In this document: one piece after another, positions 30,345 to 41,331 of the stretch
Layout of the letters: each line of letters starts with the position of its first letter
Numbering within the stretch: position 1 is the first letter of the stretch
Source: Jaltomata sinuosa
Lineage: Eukaryota; Streptophyta; Magnoliopsida; Solanales; Solanaceae
Reading direction: 5' to 3'
NCBI GenBank assembly: GCA_003996215.1
Contig: QJPP01005199.1
Location: 27,685-91,684 of the forward strand
DNA length: 64,000 nucleotides
Program-made: the position numbers and the translations under genes
The notes under the pieces: generated by a model
Database searches by the model: none
What the model saw: only the letters and a program-made list of their open reading frames with translations
What the model was told of the DNA's origin: nothing

Positions 30345-32625
30345 GTACCATTCTACTGAAAAACACCCTGAAGATGGGTAAGGCACACACCGCAAAGGAA
30401 ATTAGAGAGGGGGCTCAAACACTAAAATCTAGACTCACAGATGAGCCCGATGAAGCTTAAAGGAGTGGATCCGAAGAGGTCTATGAGATCTAGCCAGACC
30501 CAAATATGGTGCCTCATACTACAAGGCGAGGATCATAGACACAAGCAACTGAGGAGGAAACATTACAGTTGTCCATCACGATTGCACCACATGCACCGAC
30601 CACTTCTCCTCAGACTACAGAGGGAGAGGCATCATTAGACAAAGGAGATAGCAACAAAGAGAGTAACACTAGAACCGGGACTAGGGAAGAATAAGAGTCT
30701 CACAATGCTGAGTCAGGTATAAGGGATCAAAGTTCTATCGGTCCGTCCACTCTGGAGTTTGAGACTCAAAGACAACAAGAGGTAGATAAGTTTCATAGGC
30801 CTGAGACTTGGGACAATCGGAGATGGTGTGTTCAGGGCATGAGGAACAAGTATATTCAGGGAACCGCCCAATCTGGGAGGGGTTTTCCCAAAAGGGGCAT
30901 CTTTGAGGAGCCAAGGATTTAGATTGAAGGCCTAGCTTCCATCCCAAACATCTATGCTATATTTACTCATTCCCAGTATAGTTGGATGGTTGAGCCTTCA
31001 GGCATCTACTGTCCTAAAATAGTTCATGAGTTCTATACTTCATATGCAGACACAAGCAGTCAGCTCCTTCAGTAGAGGCAGTGGTATCAAGATGTGCACC
31101 CACTCACCAGCATCATGGTGCGACATGCACCCGTTGATATATATGAGTGCACTATTCAGCGCTTTCTGTATGGGCCAGAGTATGAGCTAGAAGTTGACAC
31201 AGTCGAGTTTGACTACAAAATGAAAATGGTCAAGGATAAACTAAAAATGAGGGACCCAGTTCAGAGAGCTAATCTATTGATATGGGTTGTAGGTTACATA
31301 GCGGAGCATGGTGAGGATGCAACCTGGGTTAATAGAGGCAACATTAGAAAGGCATCCTTAAACTTCACTGGAAAGTTTTAGAAGGCCATTGTGTTCTGCC
31401 TTTGTCTGACTCAGGCGGACAACATGCTGACACTTGGCCGCACAGTCTTGGTAGCTAGCATCATGGCTGGTTATGAGATAAACTTCCCCCGCTACATCAT
31501 AAAGGAGATTCATAAGCAAGCATTCATAGATAACACCAGTATCCCCTTTTCTTACTTGATTCACCGCTTGTGCATGGATTTGACAGTCCCGAGGATGACT
31601 GATATGGACCATATAGTAGAGGTGACTCAGACAGGATGTCAAGTTGATAAAGTATGCTACTAAACCGATCGCACATAGGCAAGCTTCTTCCTCTACTTCA
31701 GCTGGAGTAGTGAGAGTTCAGGGATCCTTAGTATTGAGAGACCCATTTGAGTTAGGTACAGCTAAGCGAACCACAAAGCATGGTGCAGACATTCTTAATA
31801 CGGGAGTGAGTACAGCTGTAGAGGGTGCCACAGCTTCCATTTCTGCACCTTCGATTTCCAGGCTACCATCTGCTCTGCCTATTGCGCCTCCGTCCCGAGC
31901 CCCATATGGTATGGTCACCATCACCGCTGAGGTTCTACAAAATCTAGTACACTGCCAGACCAATATAGAGAAGTAGGTGAATGATTTGTTAGATCAGCTG
32001 AGACCTTAGGTTAGGGCCACTGTTACCGCTACTGAGGTTAGAGTTTGAGATGAGATAGCTAAGGTTACTCATGAGATATTCGGGCAAATAGATAGATTTG
32101 AGCATCGAGTGAATACTCAGTTGCAAAATGTACAGAGCCTTGATTTGGGAAACAAACAGGAGGAGGTGGAAAAACTTAGAGATAAGATCAGATCTATAGT
32201 TATTAGCCGTACTCTGGTCATACTCGCTATCCCTATTGTAGTCACAGAATTTCTAAACTGAGTGGTTGATTTATTTGCAGAGAAGGAGCCTGAGCTCTCG
32301 GGTGATAGAAAGAAAAGGGTTTGCACTGAGGTCCTTTCTGAGGTTGAGTCAGATCCAAAGATGGTGATAAAAGACACCGCTACTTCCATGCGACTATCTC
32401 GAGATGACATGCAACGTTGTAAGGAGGCAGTACAGAGTACACTTTGGGGTAAGTCCACCAGTTTGGTTCCAGCGGTTGGAGGATCCATACTTCCTATTAT
32501 TGAGATCCCAGAGTCCACTACTATTGATCCTTTAAGGGCGACGGCCATCGTTGCCTCCACTATTACTGATATGGGTGCCATACCACAGGCCTCATCTCTA
32601 TCACCAAATGTTGGCTCCTAGGTAC
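30345..32625 (+). pseudogene. Element D env-like third ORF
   Basis: Starts after the acceptor, with ATG at 30374 (MGKAHTAKEIREGAQTLKSR). Open pieces: 31094-31381 (ADMHPLTSIMVRHAPVDIYE region, ending GKF then TAG) and 31391-31663 (FCLCLTQADNMLTLGRTVL, then INFPRYIIKEIHKQAFIDNT). 31644-31976 is low-complexity Ser/Ala/Pro-rich sequence. 32262-32621 is a charged tail. The middle part belongs to the plant transposon-associated protein family also seen in element B. No convincing signal peptide or membrane anchor, so the env designation is positional only. Confidence 0.6.
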
Positions 32626-32657
32626 TACAGGTATTTTCTTGCCTCCATACCACAGGA

Positions 32658-34308
32658 CACTACTCATAACATGCTCTTCACCTCTGTAAGTTCTTCTGAT
32701 CTATCCTTCAATATATATATTGTCTTCATTGCCTGTTTTGTGTGCTACATATGAACTGTGAAATAGTAGGATTTGGCTGTTGTTTTAAGCATGATGTTAT
32801 TTTAGGTTCAGTATGTGTTGTGAAATCATGTTGGAACTGTGGAATGGTTTTGATCTTTACCATGATAATAGTCTCCTCTAAATGCCCTTTCCCTGGTTCT
32901 CATATGAGTTTCAACTAGTGATTGATGTTTAAAATTTTTCCAGCCTTCTTGACTTGTCTCATTTTTGGTATTATGTGATGCCTAGACTAGGTTCTTTAGC
33001 TAGCCTTTCATGCTTTAAATGATCTATGTTAAAGTTGTTTAAAAGGTCCATTTTGTGACCAAAATCTGCATTCTCCTTATGTTTAAATGTTTAAAGTTTG
33101 GATATTGAATATGACTAAGTGTGATGAGTATATTTGAGACTGATTTGTGCCTCTATGATATCATGTCATATTTTTCTTTGAATTTGCGCATCTGTGCATA
33201 TATGCTCTGTTTGAATATATCCCTTTATCCCCTTTGATTTCGAGAAAAAGGAAGAGTTCAAAAGAATGATCTTTAAAGTTGGAAATAGTGTGATTCTAAT
33301 AGTATAGTCCTTAGGTGATAAAAATTTGTAATTTGTTGTCTAAATATCCTATTTCACATGTTGCAATCTTGTATGAACTTCTGTGAGTATTAATGAATTG
33401 GCTGTTAGGAAATATATTTTTTAAGTATGAAATTTGCACATTGCTTGATTATTCTTGCTTAAATTATTTAGACATGTACTAATCTTTATTTTTTACCCCT
33501 CTTTGGTGCATGATAATATGGTGGAGTCCAATTGGACTCTCAATATTCATCCTTTGCATTTCATCCGTCAGGCCTAGCCCAACACTGTCCGGATCAGCTT
33601 GATCAAGCCCAAAAGGGGCTGAGTCTGTGAAATTGGAGCAGCAACAGAAGAAGAGGAAATGGGCCAAGCCCAAGTGTTGCATCAGCAGAAAAGTCTAAAA
33701 TGGACTGAACAAAGTTTAGAGTGGGACAAGCCCATAAAATTCGGCAACAGCAGTAGCCCAAAGGGCTGAAAATTGATGAATCAGACTAAGTCCAAATTAG
33801 AAATTGACGGTGGGCCTAAAGAGGGCCCACACACTAGTATTAGGACAGGATTAGTGTTTTAAATTATGTCTTCTTGTTTTAATTACTTGGTTGACTAGGT
33901 TGATTGTATAATTGGACTAACTTTGCGAAACTTAGTTAAATTATCCCCAAAAGGAATCAAACTTTCTGATAATTACTGTTTCATTTACTCAATTTGTTTA
34001 ATTTCAACTCTTTTCTTTCCGTGAGTATAAAAAATGGACCCTTTTATATTGTCTTTTATAAAACAACCTTTTTCATAATTATCCTCTAAAATCAATCTCC
34101 TTTATAAAAACAAGATGTTTTATAAATCAATTCCGTTTTCAAAAGTTAGTCAAATAAGTTGATTTTGCAAACAAGCCCGGGCAACCGCGAGTTAGCAGAT
34201 ACTCTTGGTGCTTTAACACCCTTCCAAGAGTATTAACCTGAACCCTTACCCTTAATCTCTTCATTTTTAAAGTCTTTATCTGTTTTGGATTTTAAAAATT
34301 CTTAGCCA
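32658..34308 (+). repeat. Truncated 5' LTR fragment of element E
   Basis: Matches 49513-51150 of the 3' LTR with scattered differences, from CTCATAACATGCTCTTCACC to AAAAATTCTTA. It lacks about 2.64 kb of the LTR start and about 150 bp of the LTR end, and the PBS and gag that should follow. No gene in it. Confidence 0.88.
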
Positions 34309-34319
34309 TAGTTTGTATA

Positions 34320-35583
34320 TATTTCTGGGAGACCATGGTACTATGATATCAAGAGGTATCTAGAAGTTGGAATCTATCCACAATATATGACTGCCAACCA
34401 AAAGAAAACCATTCGCCGAATGGCGAGCAACTTTTTCCTAAGTGGAGAAATCCTGTATAGGAGCACTCCGGACCTTGGGTTCTTAAGATGCGTCAACTCG
34501 GTTGAAGCCACAAGACTATTGGAAGAGGTACACGCTGGAGTGTATGGTCCCCACATGAATGGGTTCACCTTAGACAAAAAGATCTTGCGAACTGGATACT
34601 TTTGGATGACCATGGAAAATAATTGTAGCAAGTTCATACAGAAATATCACAAGTGCCAGATCCACAGGGATTTGATTTGAGTGCGACCTAGCGAGCTTCA
34701 CACTATGAGCGCACCTTGGCCTTTTATAGCCTGCGACATGGATGTCATTGGTCCCATTGAGCCGTCTACCTCGAATGGACACAGATTCATTTTGGTAGCT
34801 ATTGATTACTTTACCAAGTCGGTGGAAGCTGCTTCTTACAAGTCTGTGACCAAGAAGGTTGTAGCCAATTTTGTCAAAAACAACCTAATATGTCGATTCG
34901 GGATCCCCGAGTCAATCATTACTGACAACGGAGCAAATCTGAACAGTAACTTGATGAAAGAAATATGTGGGCAATTCAAGATCACTCACCGTAATTCAAC
35001 CACATACCGGACACAAATGAATGGAGTTGTGGAAGCCGCCAACAAAAATATCAAGAAGATCTTGAGAAAAATGGTGCATAGTCACCGATCTTGGCATGAA
35101 ATATTACCCTATGCTTTGTTGGGATACCGGACGACCGTCAGGACTTCGACCGGAGCAACTCCTTATGTGTTAGTGTATGGATCGGAAGCAATGATACCTG
35201 CTGAAGTTGAAATACCCTCCCTCAGAATAATTCAGAAAGTCAGGCTGAGAAATGAAGAATGGGTTCGCGCTTGTCACGAGCAACACATGTTGATTGATGA
35301 GAAAAGGATGAGTTTTGTATTCCATGGTTAGTTGTACTAGCAAAGAATGATTTGTGCATTCAACAAAAGAATAAGAGCTCGCATATTTGCCATAGGACAA
35401 GTGGTCCTTAAGCGCATTTTTCCCCACCAGGAGGAATACAAAGGAAAGTTTGCACCCAACTAGCAAGGGTTGTATGTCATTCAGAAAGTGTTATCCGGAG
35501 GAGCTCTGATCTTACTTAAAATGGATGGCCAAGTATGGACCAAACCAATCAATTCAGATGTTGTGAAGAGATACTATGCTTAG
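34320..35583 (+). pseudogene. Element E integrase
   Basis: Open from about 34330 as PWYYDIKRYLEVGIYPQYMT into 34387-34677. The zinc-binding part is VHAGVYGPHMNG...YHKCQIHRD, with one expected Cys replaced by Tyr. After a TGA (34678) the core is open to 35328: FIACDMDVIGPIEP (Asp), IITDNGANLNSNLMKE (Asp) and MNGVVEAANKNIKKILRK (Glu), then HEILPYALLGYRTTVRTSTG. The tail continues past a TAG (35329) to about 35583 with KGKFAPN, LSGGALILLKMDGQVWTKPI and VKRYYA. No RT precedes it; the left junction joins the LTR fragment directly. Confidence 0.83.
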
Positions 35584-37995
35584 GGATAGTTTTCCCTTAA
35601 ATTTCCTTTCTCTGTAATCGCATTTCCTAATTGTAAGCATTTTATGCCTTATAATAGCTTAGAACATCCCTATCCTATTGTACGAACTACGTTTGACCTG
35701 AATTCTCAAGAATGAGATATGTAGGCGGCCTGTGTCAGCTTCGGTTAACCCCTTAGGAAGATATATCTTTCCCTTCCCTTATCTTGAACTACGTTTGACC
35801 TGAATTCTCAAAAATGAGATACGTAGGCGGCCTGTGTCGGCCTCGGTCATCCCTTTAGTTATTTCCATCATTCTCCCACTTTGAGTGTGGGAACTATGTT
35901 TGACCTGATTTCTTCCTCAACGGGATACTCAGGCGCCACAACGGTTCGGTCATATCACCCCCAGGAAATGGAAACTAGGGAAGACTTTTTGAGAAAGGAA
36001 TCTCAAAAATTCAAGAGATGAAAGTCGTTGTCAACAAAATAAGAGATTTCTTATAGATACATAAATGCCATAATGGTTCATCCGTATCGCCCGAGAAATG
36101 GAAATTAGGGCAGAGTTTTTGAGAAAGGAATCTCAAAAATTTAGAAGACGAAGAGCGTTAGACTCCGAAGAGTTCCACAGCAAGAATACAGAATATGCCG
36201 AAGATCAACCAAGGTGAATATCGAGAAAGAATCTCATAATCCCCACAAAGTCTCAAGTCTCTTGCCAATGGAATGAGATTTGCTATGAAGCCTTTAACTA
36301 GGGAAAAAATTTTGAGAAGGATCTCAAAATTTCCGCCAAGCTTCATTCAATAATTCAACATTAAGATCCGAGGAATTCTCCAGCACCGAGAGATCAGATT
36401 GTACTTCAAAGAAATCCCCAGTCCTATATGGTTTAATCCCTGGTTGTGATAGATTTCTTGAAAATCTTCTTTCAAGTTCCCCAGCTAGGACGATGAAGGA
36501 CCTCCGTAGTCTGCCAGCAGTATGTCAGAAATGTCAAAACCTCGAGTAAAGGATGTTCATTGAACTAGTACATGACATGACATGCAGAGACATTTCCAAA
36601 ACATCTCCTTTTTAAACTCTTTGTTTTCCAAAGAACTTGTTTTTGCAAAATATTTACAAAGATTAGGTTTACTCCTTTAATGTGATTTTGTCTTATGTCT
36701 ACCTTGGTCCGGGGAGAGTCAAGGGTGACAAGTACCCGATATTGGAAAGCATACGGAGAATACAGATCAGGAGTAGAAGATCGAAGGAGGTCAACACAAA
36801 CCAGTTTCGACAAAACTAACAATTTTTCTGTGGATGCAGGTTATTCCCAAAATTACATTAGAAAAACAGTCTCACACTAAAAGAAACGCAACAAGGCCAG
36901 ATGCTTTGAGATTTGGTGAGAAGAGCCCAAAACAGCAGAAAGAATCCAAAGAGGCAAAAGTCCCCAAAGCGAACGGATTTTCTGGTAGTTCACATAAACT
37001 ACTAGATAAAGAGAAACTGACAACGTTCTTAAGTCCCTAAAGGGATCAGGACATTTCGGTCAGCTTCAAATTAGGGGCACCAAACAAAAGAGCGACAGCA
37101 CTCTCCACCAATTCCTGGCGGGTCAAGAATCACTCCGAATAGAAAATGTTCAAAAAAGTGGTATTTATGACTGTCCCTGAAGCAGGCACGACCATTTCGC
37201 TCGCATTTTTAAACAAAGTTATTTTGATCAGCTTTATAGATGCTGTCTTTAAAGTCTTTCAAATTTTTACTGTAGTCGCTAGTAAAAGCGGCATTGTGTC
37301 TACTAACCTTTTGCTTTGAGCGCAGGTACACACAAAAGAGTCAACACAAATACCAAGAGGTGATGTTTTCATGACTCCCCTATGGGACATTGCATCATGC
37401 ACCGCTATATGGAATCATATTTTTGCATTCATATTACACCATGACACATCGCATCATGTTGCATTGCATCACATTTCACCACATTGCATCACATGGCACA
37501 GCATCATGCCACATCATATCATAATATATCGCATTGCATCATATTGTATGGCATCGTATCGCAGGGTCATTCATATTTGCATACCGAGAGGGTCATGTCA
37601 AGAGAACCATGCCGAGAGGGCCATTCATATTTTCATGTCGAGAGGTCCATTCATACTTGTATGCAAAGAGGGCCATTCATATTTTCATGCAGCGAGGGCC
37701 ATGTCAAGAGGACCATGCCGAAAGGGCCATTCATATTTTCCTGCCGAGAGGGCCATGTCAAGAGTACCATGCCGAGAGGGCCATTCATATTTGCATGTAA
37801 AGAAGACCATCATCATCATACATCGCAGACACACATCCCCTGCGAAGATTATATCCCTCTGCCAGCTAGCTTCAAAGAGGATGACATTCATTAGGTATCC
37901 CCAAGTCGCACTAGCTACGCAGGATCGACCTCAGCATGCTTATATCTTAAATTACGTGAGACAAAAGGGTCTGACGTTCAGGATATCATTATCAT
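35584..37995 (+). repeat. Element E 3' noncoding region with repeat families
   Basis: No gene. (i) Three copies of a motif with GAACTACGTTTGACCTGA...GAGATACGTAGGCGGCC at about 35683, 35785 and 35891; related copies recur near 46497 and 46673. (ii) Two long copies of GAAATGGAAA.TAGGG...TTTTTGAGAAAGG at about 35965-36150. (iii) A TCGCATCATGTTGCATTGCA-type array at 37440-37560. (iv) A tandem array of GAGAGGGCCATTCATATTT and CATGTCAAGAGGACCATG units at 37560-37800. (v) The first unit of the 80-bp array that continues at 44861. Open frames across (iii) and (iv) are products of the repeats. Confidence 0.7.
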
Positions 37996-39298
37996 TGATA
38001 AGGCCCAAACTACACCTCAAATTAACGAAGCGTAAGCGGTCGTAGTCAAATATAGAACCCAACAAAGGTTGGGGTCGAATCCCACAGAGAATATGGTGAA
38101 AGTTAAGTCTTTAGTGAATTAAGTGACTAGTCGTCAATAGTTTCCGGTAAATAGGGGGGTTTGTGATCAATATTTGTAAACAACACAAACACTTAACGTA
38201 TGAATGATAATCAATAGGAGAGAGAGAACTAGGGAAGTGTTTACCATGGCGTTAGTAACAAAGTCGATTCTAGGCTTAACGGGGTTCTTTCTATATGCGT
38301 GTCACGATGTGATTGAATTAATTGTATCGTCTAAACGTTTCTCAACCAAATAGACAAATTTATTTTTCAATTCTCTCGAACTTGAAAAGGTGTGCTTTTA
38401 GATTTCAATCCTAAACATCAAGTAGATTAATCTAGTTACAGCATTAATCATAAGATGAGAGTTAGTAGTCTCGAATCCTCGTCGTTAATCAAGTTTCCCG
38501 GTTTTAATCTCTTTACTCAAGAAAATTAAACCTAGGCATGTTCTAATGTTTGCAACCACTAGAAAATGTTACATAACGAATGATTAACAACGTGACAACA
38601 TACATATTTAACCCGTCGCTACCCGGAATCTATATTGCTACTTTTGCCATGGCTCCCACAACCCTAGTTGTGGGAGGTTTAGTTAATCATGCTATAAAGA
38701 AAAGAGAAGAGAATTGTGTTCATAATAAAGAGAAGGGATTCTTACAATATAATGAAAACCAATCTTCAATTATTCCAAGAACAAGAAAAACCAAGATCCC
38801 AAGAACAAATCAAGAACACGAATTCAAGAAGTGTAAAACGTGTTTCTTGATCTCCAAGTCTCTCCTAAAACTATTGGGAGAACTAAATTAAAAAGCTTCA
38901 CCAATAAAATAAACCTAACATAGGGTATTTATAGGAGTCTAGGAAACAAATCCCAAAAACGCTCGGATTCTGCGTAACCGACATCCCAGGTGTGACGGCC
39001 AGGCTGACGGACCATCACTGGCTTGACGGACCGTCGCCTGGACCGTCACCACTAGGCAGTGGTGTTGCCTTGGTGTGACGGTCACTGTGACGGACCGTCA
39101 CATGTGTGATGGGCCGTCACTCAGGCCGTCACTCTTATCCAGAATGCTCTTTTTCGCGTATTTCCTTCCGTTTCCATGTTTGTCTCCATTTCCTGAAAAT
39201 ACAACATAAAAACATCAAAAACGACAACGGTTGCTTGAAAACGTACGATTGTTCTTAGTTTAAAGGAGTCGAAAGTGTCGTAAAGTAGCGGCACATCA
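37996..39298 (-). repeat. 3' LTR of element F
   Basis: Plus strand TGATAAGGCCC...GCGGCACATCA. It carries a TATA box, read TATAAATA on the minus strand, at 38933-38926, and a palindromic cassette at about 38985-39130 with GACGGACCGTC, TGTGACGGTCACTGTGACGG and GGGCCGTCAC units, just upstream of it. A 103-codon plus-strand frame (38580-38891) recurs in the other LTR but is noncoding LTR sequence. Confidence 0.88.
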
Positions 39299-40830
39299 AC
39301 ACCCTCAACTTAAGACGTTCGCTTGTCCTCAAGCAACATGACACAAAATAATAATACGACGACTCAACCAAGCAAACACACTCGTGTCTTTAGCAACTCA
39401 TGGTTATTCATTAGTTCATTAAATCAAGCTCCCTCGTAGCACACAACTGTATGAAACACTAACTTGCAAGGATCCAAACATGTCATTCCGATATGATAGA
39501 ATATTATGCATACACATGCGCAGCTATCCTAACAATAAATAGGCAATACAGAAACCTTGGTGCCCTCACCACAAAGAAATCCCACACACAAGATTTGGGA
39601 CTAGGTAAGCGCTCACACTCACAAATGATTTCAAACAATGCACATGCGATACCATAGGCTTGCCCTTACTATTCTATTTCGGTTCTTCAGAAAGCCACTC
39701 AGGATCACTACAGGACTTGTTTAGGCTTGTAATGAGGCTTCAGGTGCAGGTAGGATACATTTAGGGGTTAGTGACTAAGCCCTCCTTGGAACCACCGACG
39801 TCTTATTACCGCATAACTTTTTGTCCATCCTTATTCACCTTTTTATTTCCTTCTCTCTAGCTACAGGTGTGACCTCTTTATTTTGACCATTCTTTTTATT
39901 ACTTTTTCGATCTTTTTCATCTCTTTTTATTTTTCTTTTCTTTTCTTAGGCACACACCCGAATTTTCATTCTATTCCCAACCAATCTTCTTCATCCTCTT
40001 TTTCTTATCATTCACCTTTGTAGTAGCCACCCTCAACTTAGGCTGATTGCCTGCGTTGAGGTGCACAATGTCCAAGGGAGGACCAGGGCCAAAACAGGGT
40101 TTACCTCTATAGTAGCCACCCTCAACTTAGGCTGATTGCCTGCGTTGAGGTGCACGATGTCCAAGGAAGGACCAGGGCCAAAATAGGGATTCAAAGTTAA
40201 ACAGGAATGGTGACAGGTTATTGAAAGAACAAGGTCAATTATGGCTCAAACAGGGATCAAGGGATTATTTATATTTGGACGGTCTTTTAGGTTAAGTGGA
40301 CTGCACACAAAAAGGGCCTGTGATCCTTTCCTAAGCAACCAAACTTCGAACTTAACAAAATAGACCGGGCAAGTTCTAGATGCATGCACAGAGTAAGAAT
40401 TTATAACAATAATCTCACACGCTCTTGGCACCAAGAAACTATATCGCTACCAACTATCAAACAACCGCTCGGCTTAAGCATACTCATTCTAATCATAATC
40501 ACACAATGACATTCAAGGATCCAGACAGTCAATCGTTTCAACATAAGTACAAAACCAGAAAATTTTTAAAGGGGGCTCCTTTTAGTCAAAGAAAATGCCA
40601 TGCTCATCACTATAGACACAAAAAAAACAAAAATTTAAAAATAACAACCTAAACATGCCGGTTCTACTAGATAGCACACCGGAGGGAAAAGAAACACGGC
40701 AACAAAAACCCTCGGTGGTGACTCACAGGTTTCCCCACACCCTCAACTTAGACTCATGCATTGTCCCCAATGCATCCATATGAAAGCTAAAAACTGTGAG
40801 AGAAAGGAATACCTGTGAAGTCGATAGGAC
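39299..40830 (-). other. 3' noncoding region of element F, with PPT and PPT-like repeats
   Basis: The PPT adjoins the LTR at 39299-39316 (minus strand GTCTTAAGTTGAGGGTGT). PPT-like CACCCTCAACTTAG recurs on the plus strand at about 40029, 40118 and 40738. The first two lie in an 89-bp tandem duplication (40021-40109, 40110-about 40190). Elsewhere there is a pyrimidine-rich tract (about 39885-39950) but no recognisable gene. Confidence 0.65.
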
Positions 40831-41331
40831 TCATATTCTGGCATGATGTTGGAGACCGCCAGGGTCTCCAAAATAGGAGAACTCGATGGAGTGTGTGCAC
40901 GCGACACACTGCTGTTGCATTCCAGCTTCTTCGTTCATCGGCTCCGCAGCTAGTCGCGCCAACTTCTTCGCTCTTTCTTTGCAGGTTCTCTTGCAGTGTT
41001 TTCGTTTTCTTGATTTATTTTCACCGCTTTCCTTCACCTGCTCGTCCTCTTGCAATCGCGACCTTACTCTCATAACAGCTTGGGTTTCAACACAACCCTT
41101 TTCCTCAAGATACACATCCGCAGGGATTTCCTCAATAACATTGATGACCGCGACCACCCTCATGTCACTTGGTTGCTTCATCAATTTGGACACATCGAAC
41201 TTGACCACTTCATTGTTTAGCCTGAAGGTCAGTTCATTTCTTTCCATGTCAACCAACGCTCTAGCCGTGGCTAACAAAGGTCGTCCCAAGATTATGGGAA
41301 CTTCAAAATCTACTTCGCAATCCAAGATCAC
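40831..41331 (-). pseudogene. Element F protease end, frame-shifted from gag
   Basis: Encodes ILDCEVDFEVPIILGRPLLA and AVINVIEEIPADVYLEEKG, the second half of the retropepsin domain and its usual continuation. A Lys/Arg-rich segment (ENKSRKRKHCKRTCKERAKK) and a C-terminus ending HHARI follow. The first half of the protease (active site LCDLGASINLMPLAVYKQLG) is in the preceding frame. One base appears to be missing near 41340, where the upstream frame runs into TGA (41328). RT does not follow. Confidence 0.75.

Larger units (their letters stand above)
24257..32657 (+). mobile_element. Element D: Athila-like retrotransposon, 5' part displaced by element A
   Basis: Plus-strand element that begins mid-gag exactly where element A's LTR ends, so A inserted into D and D's 5' LTR and gag start lie left of the window. 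Order: gag end, protease, RT, RNase H, integrase, three post-integrase motifs, promoter-like spacer, intron, env-like ORF. No 3' LTR is found; at about 32657 the sequence changes to LTR material of element E. All ORFs are interrupted by stops and frameshifts. Confidence 0.82.

Noticed and set aside
30374..32621. True retroviral envelope gene in element D
   Set aside because: No convincing signal peptide, transmembrane anchor or cleavage site is visible. The middle part matches the plant transposon-associated family, so env-like is only positional.
37371..38045. 224-codon plus-strand open frame rich in His/Arg repeats
   Set aside because: It runs across tandem arrays of element E, and open frames exist in all three plus-strand frames there. 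This is an effect of the repeat unit lacking stops, not a gene.
38580..38891. 103-codon frame present in both LTRs of element F (also 44137-44448)
   Set aside because: It is conserved only because the LTRs are duplicates, shows no codon-level signature by eye, and lies in R/U5.
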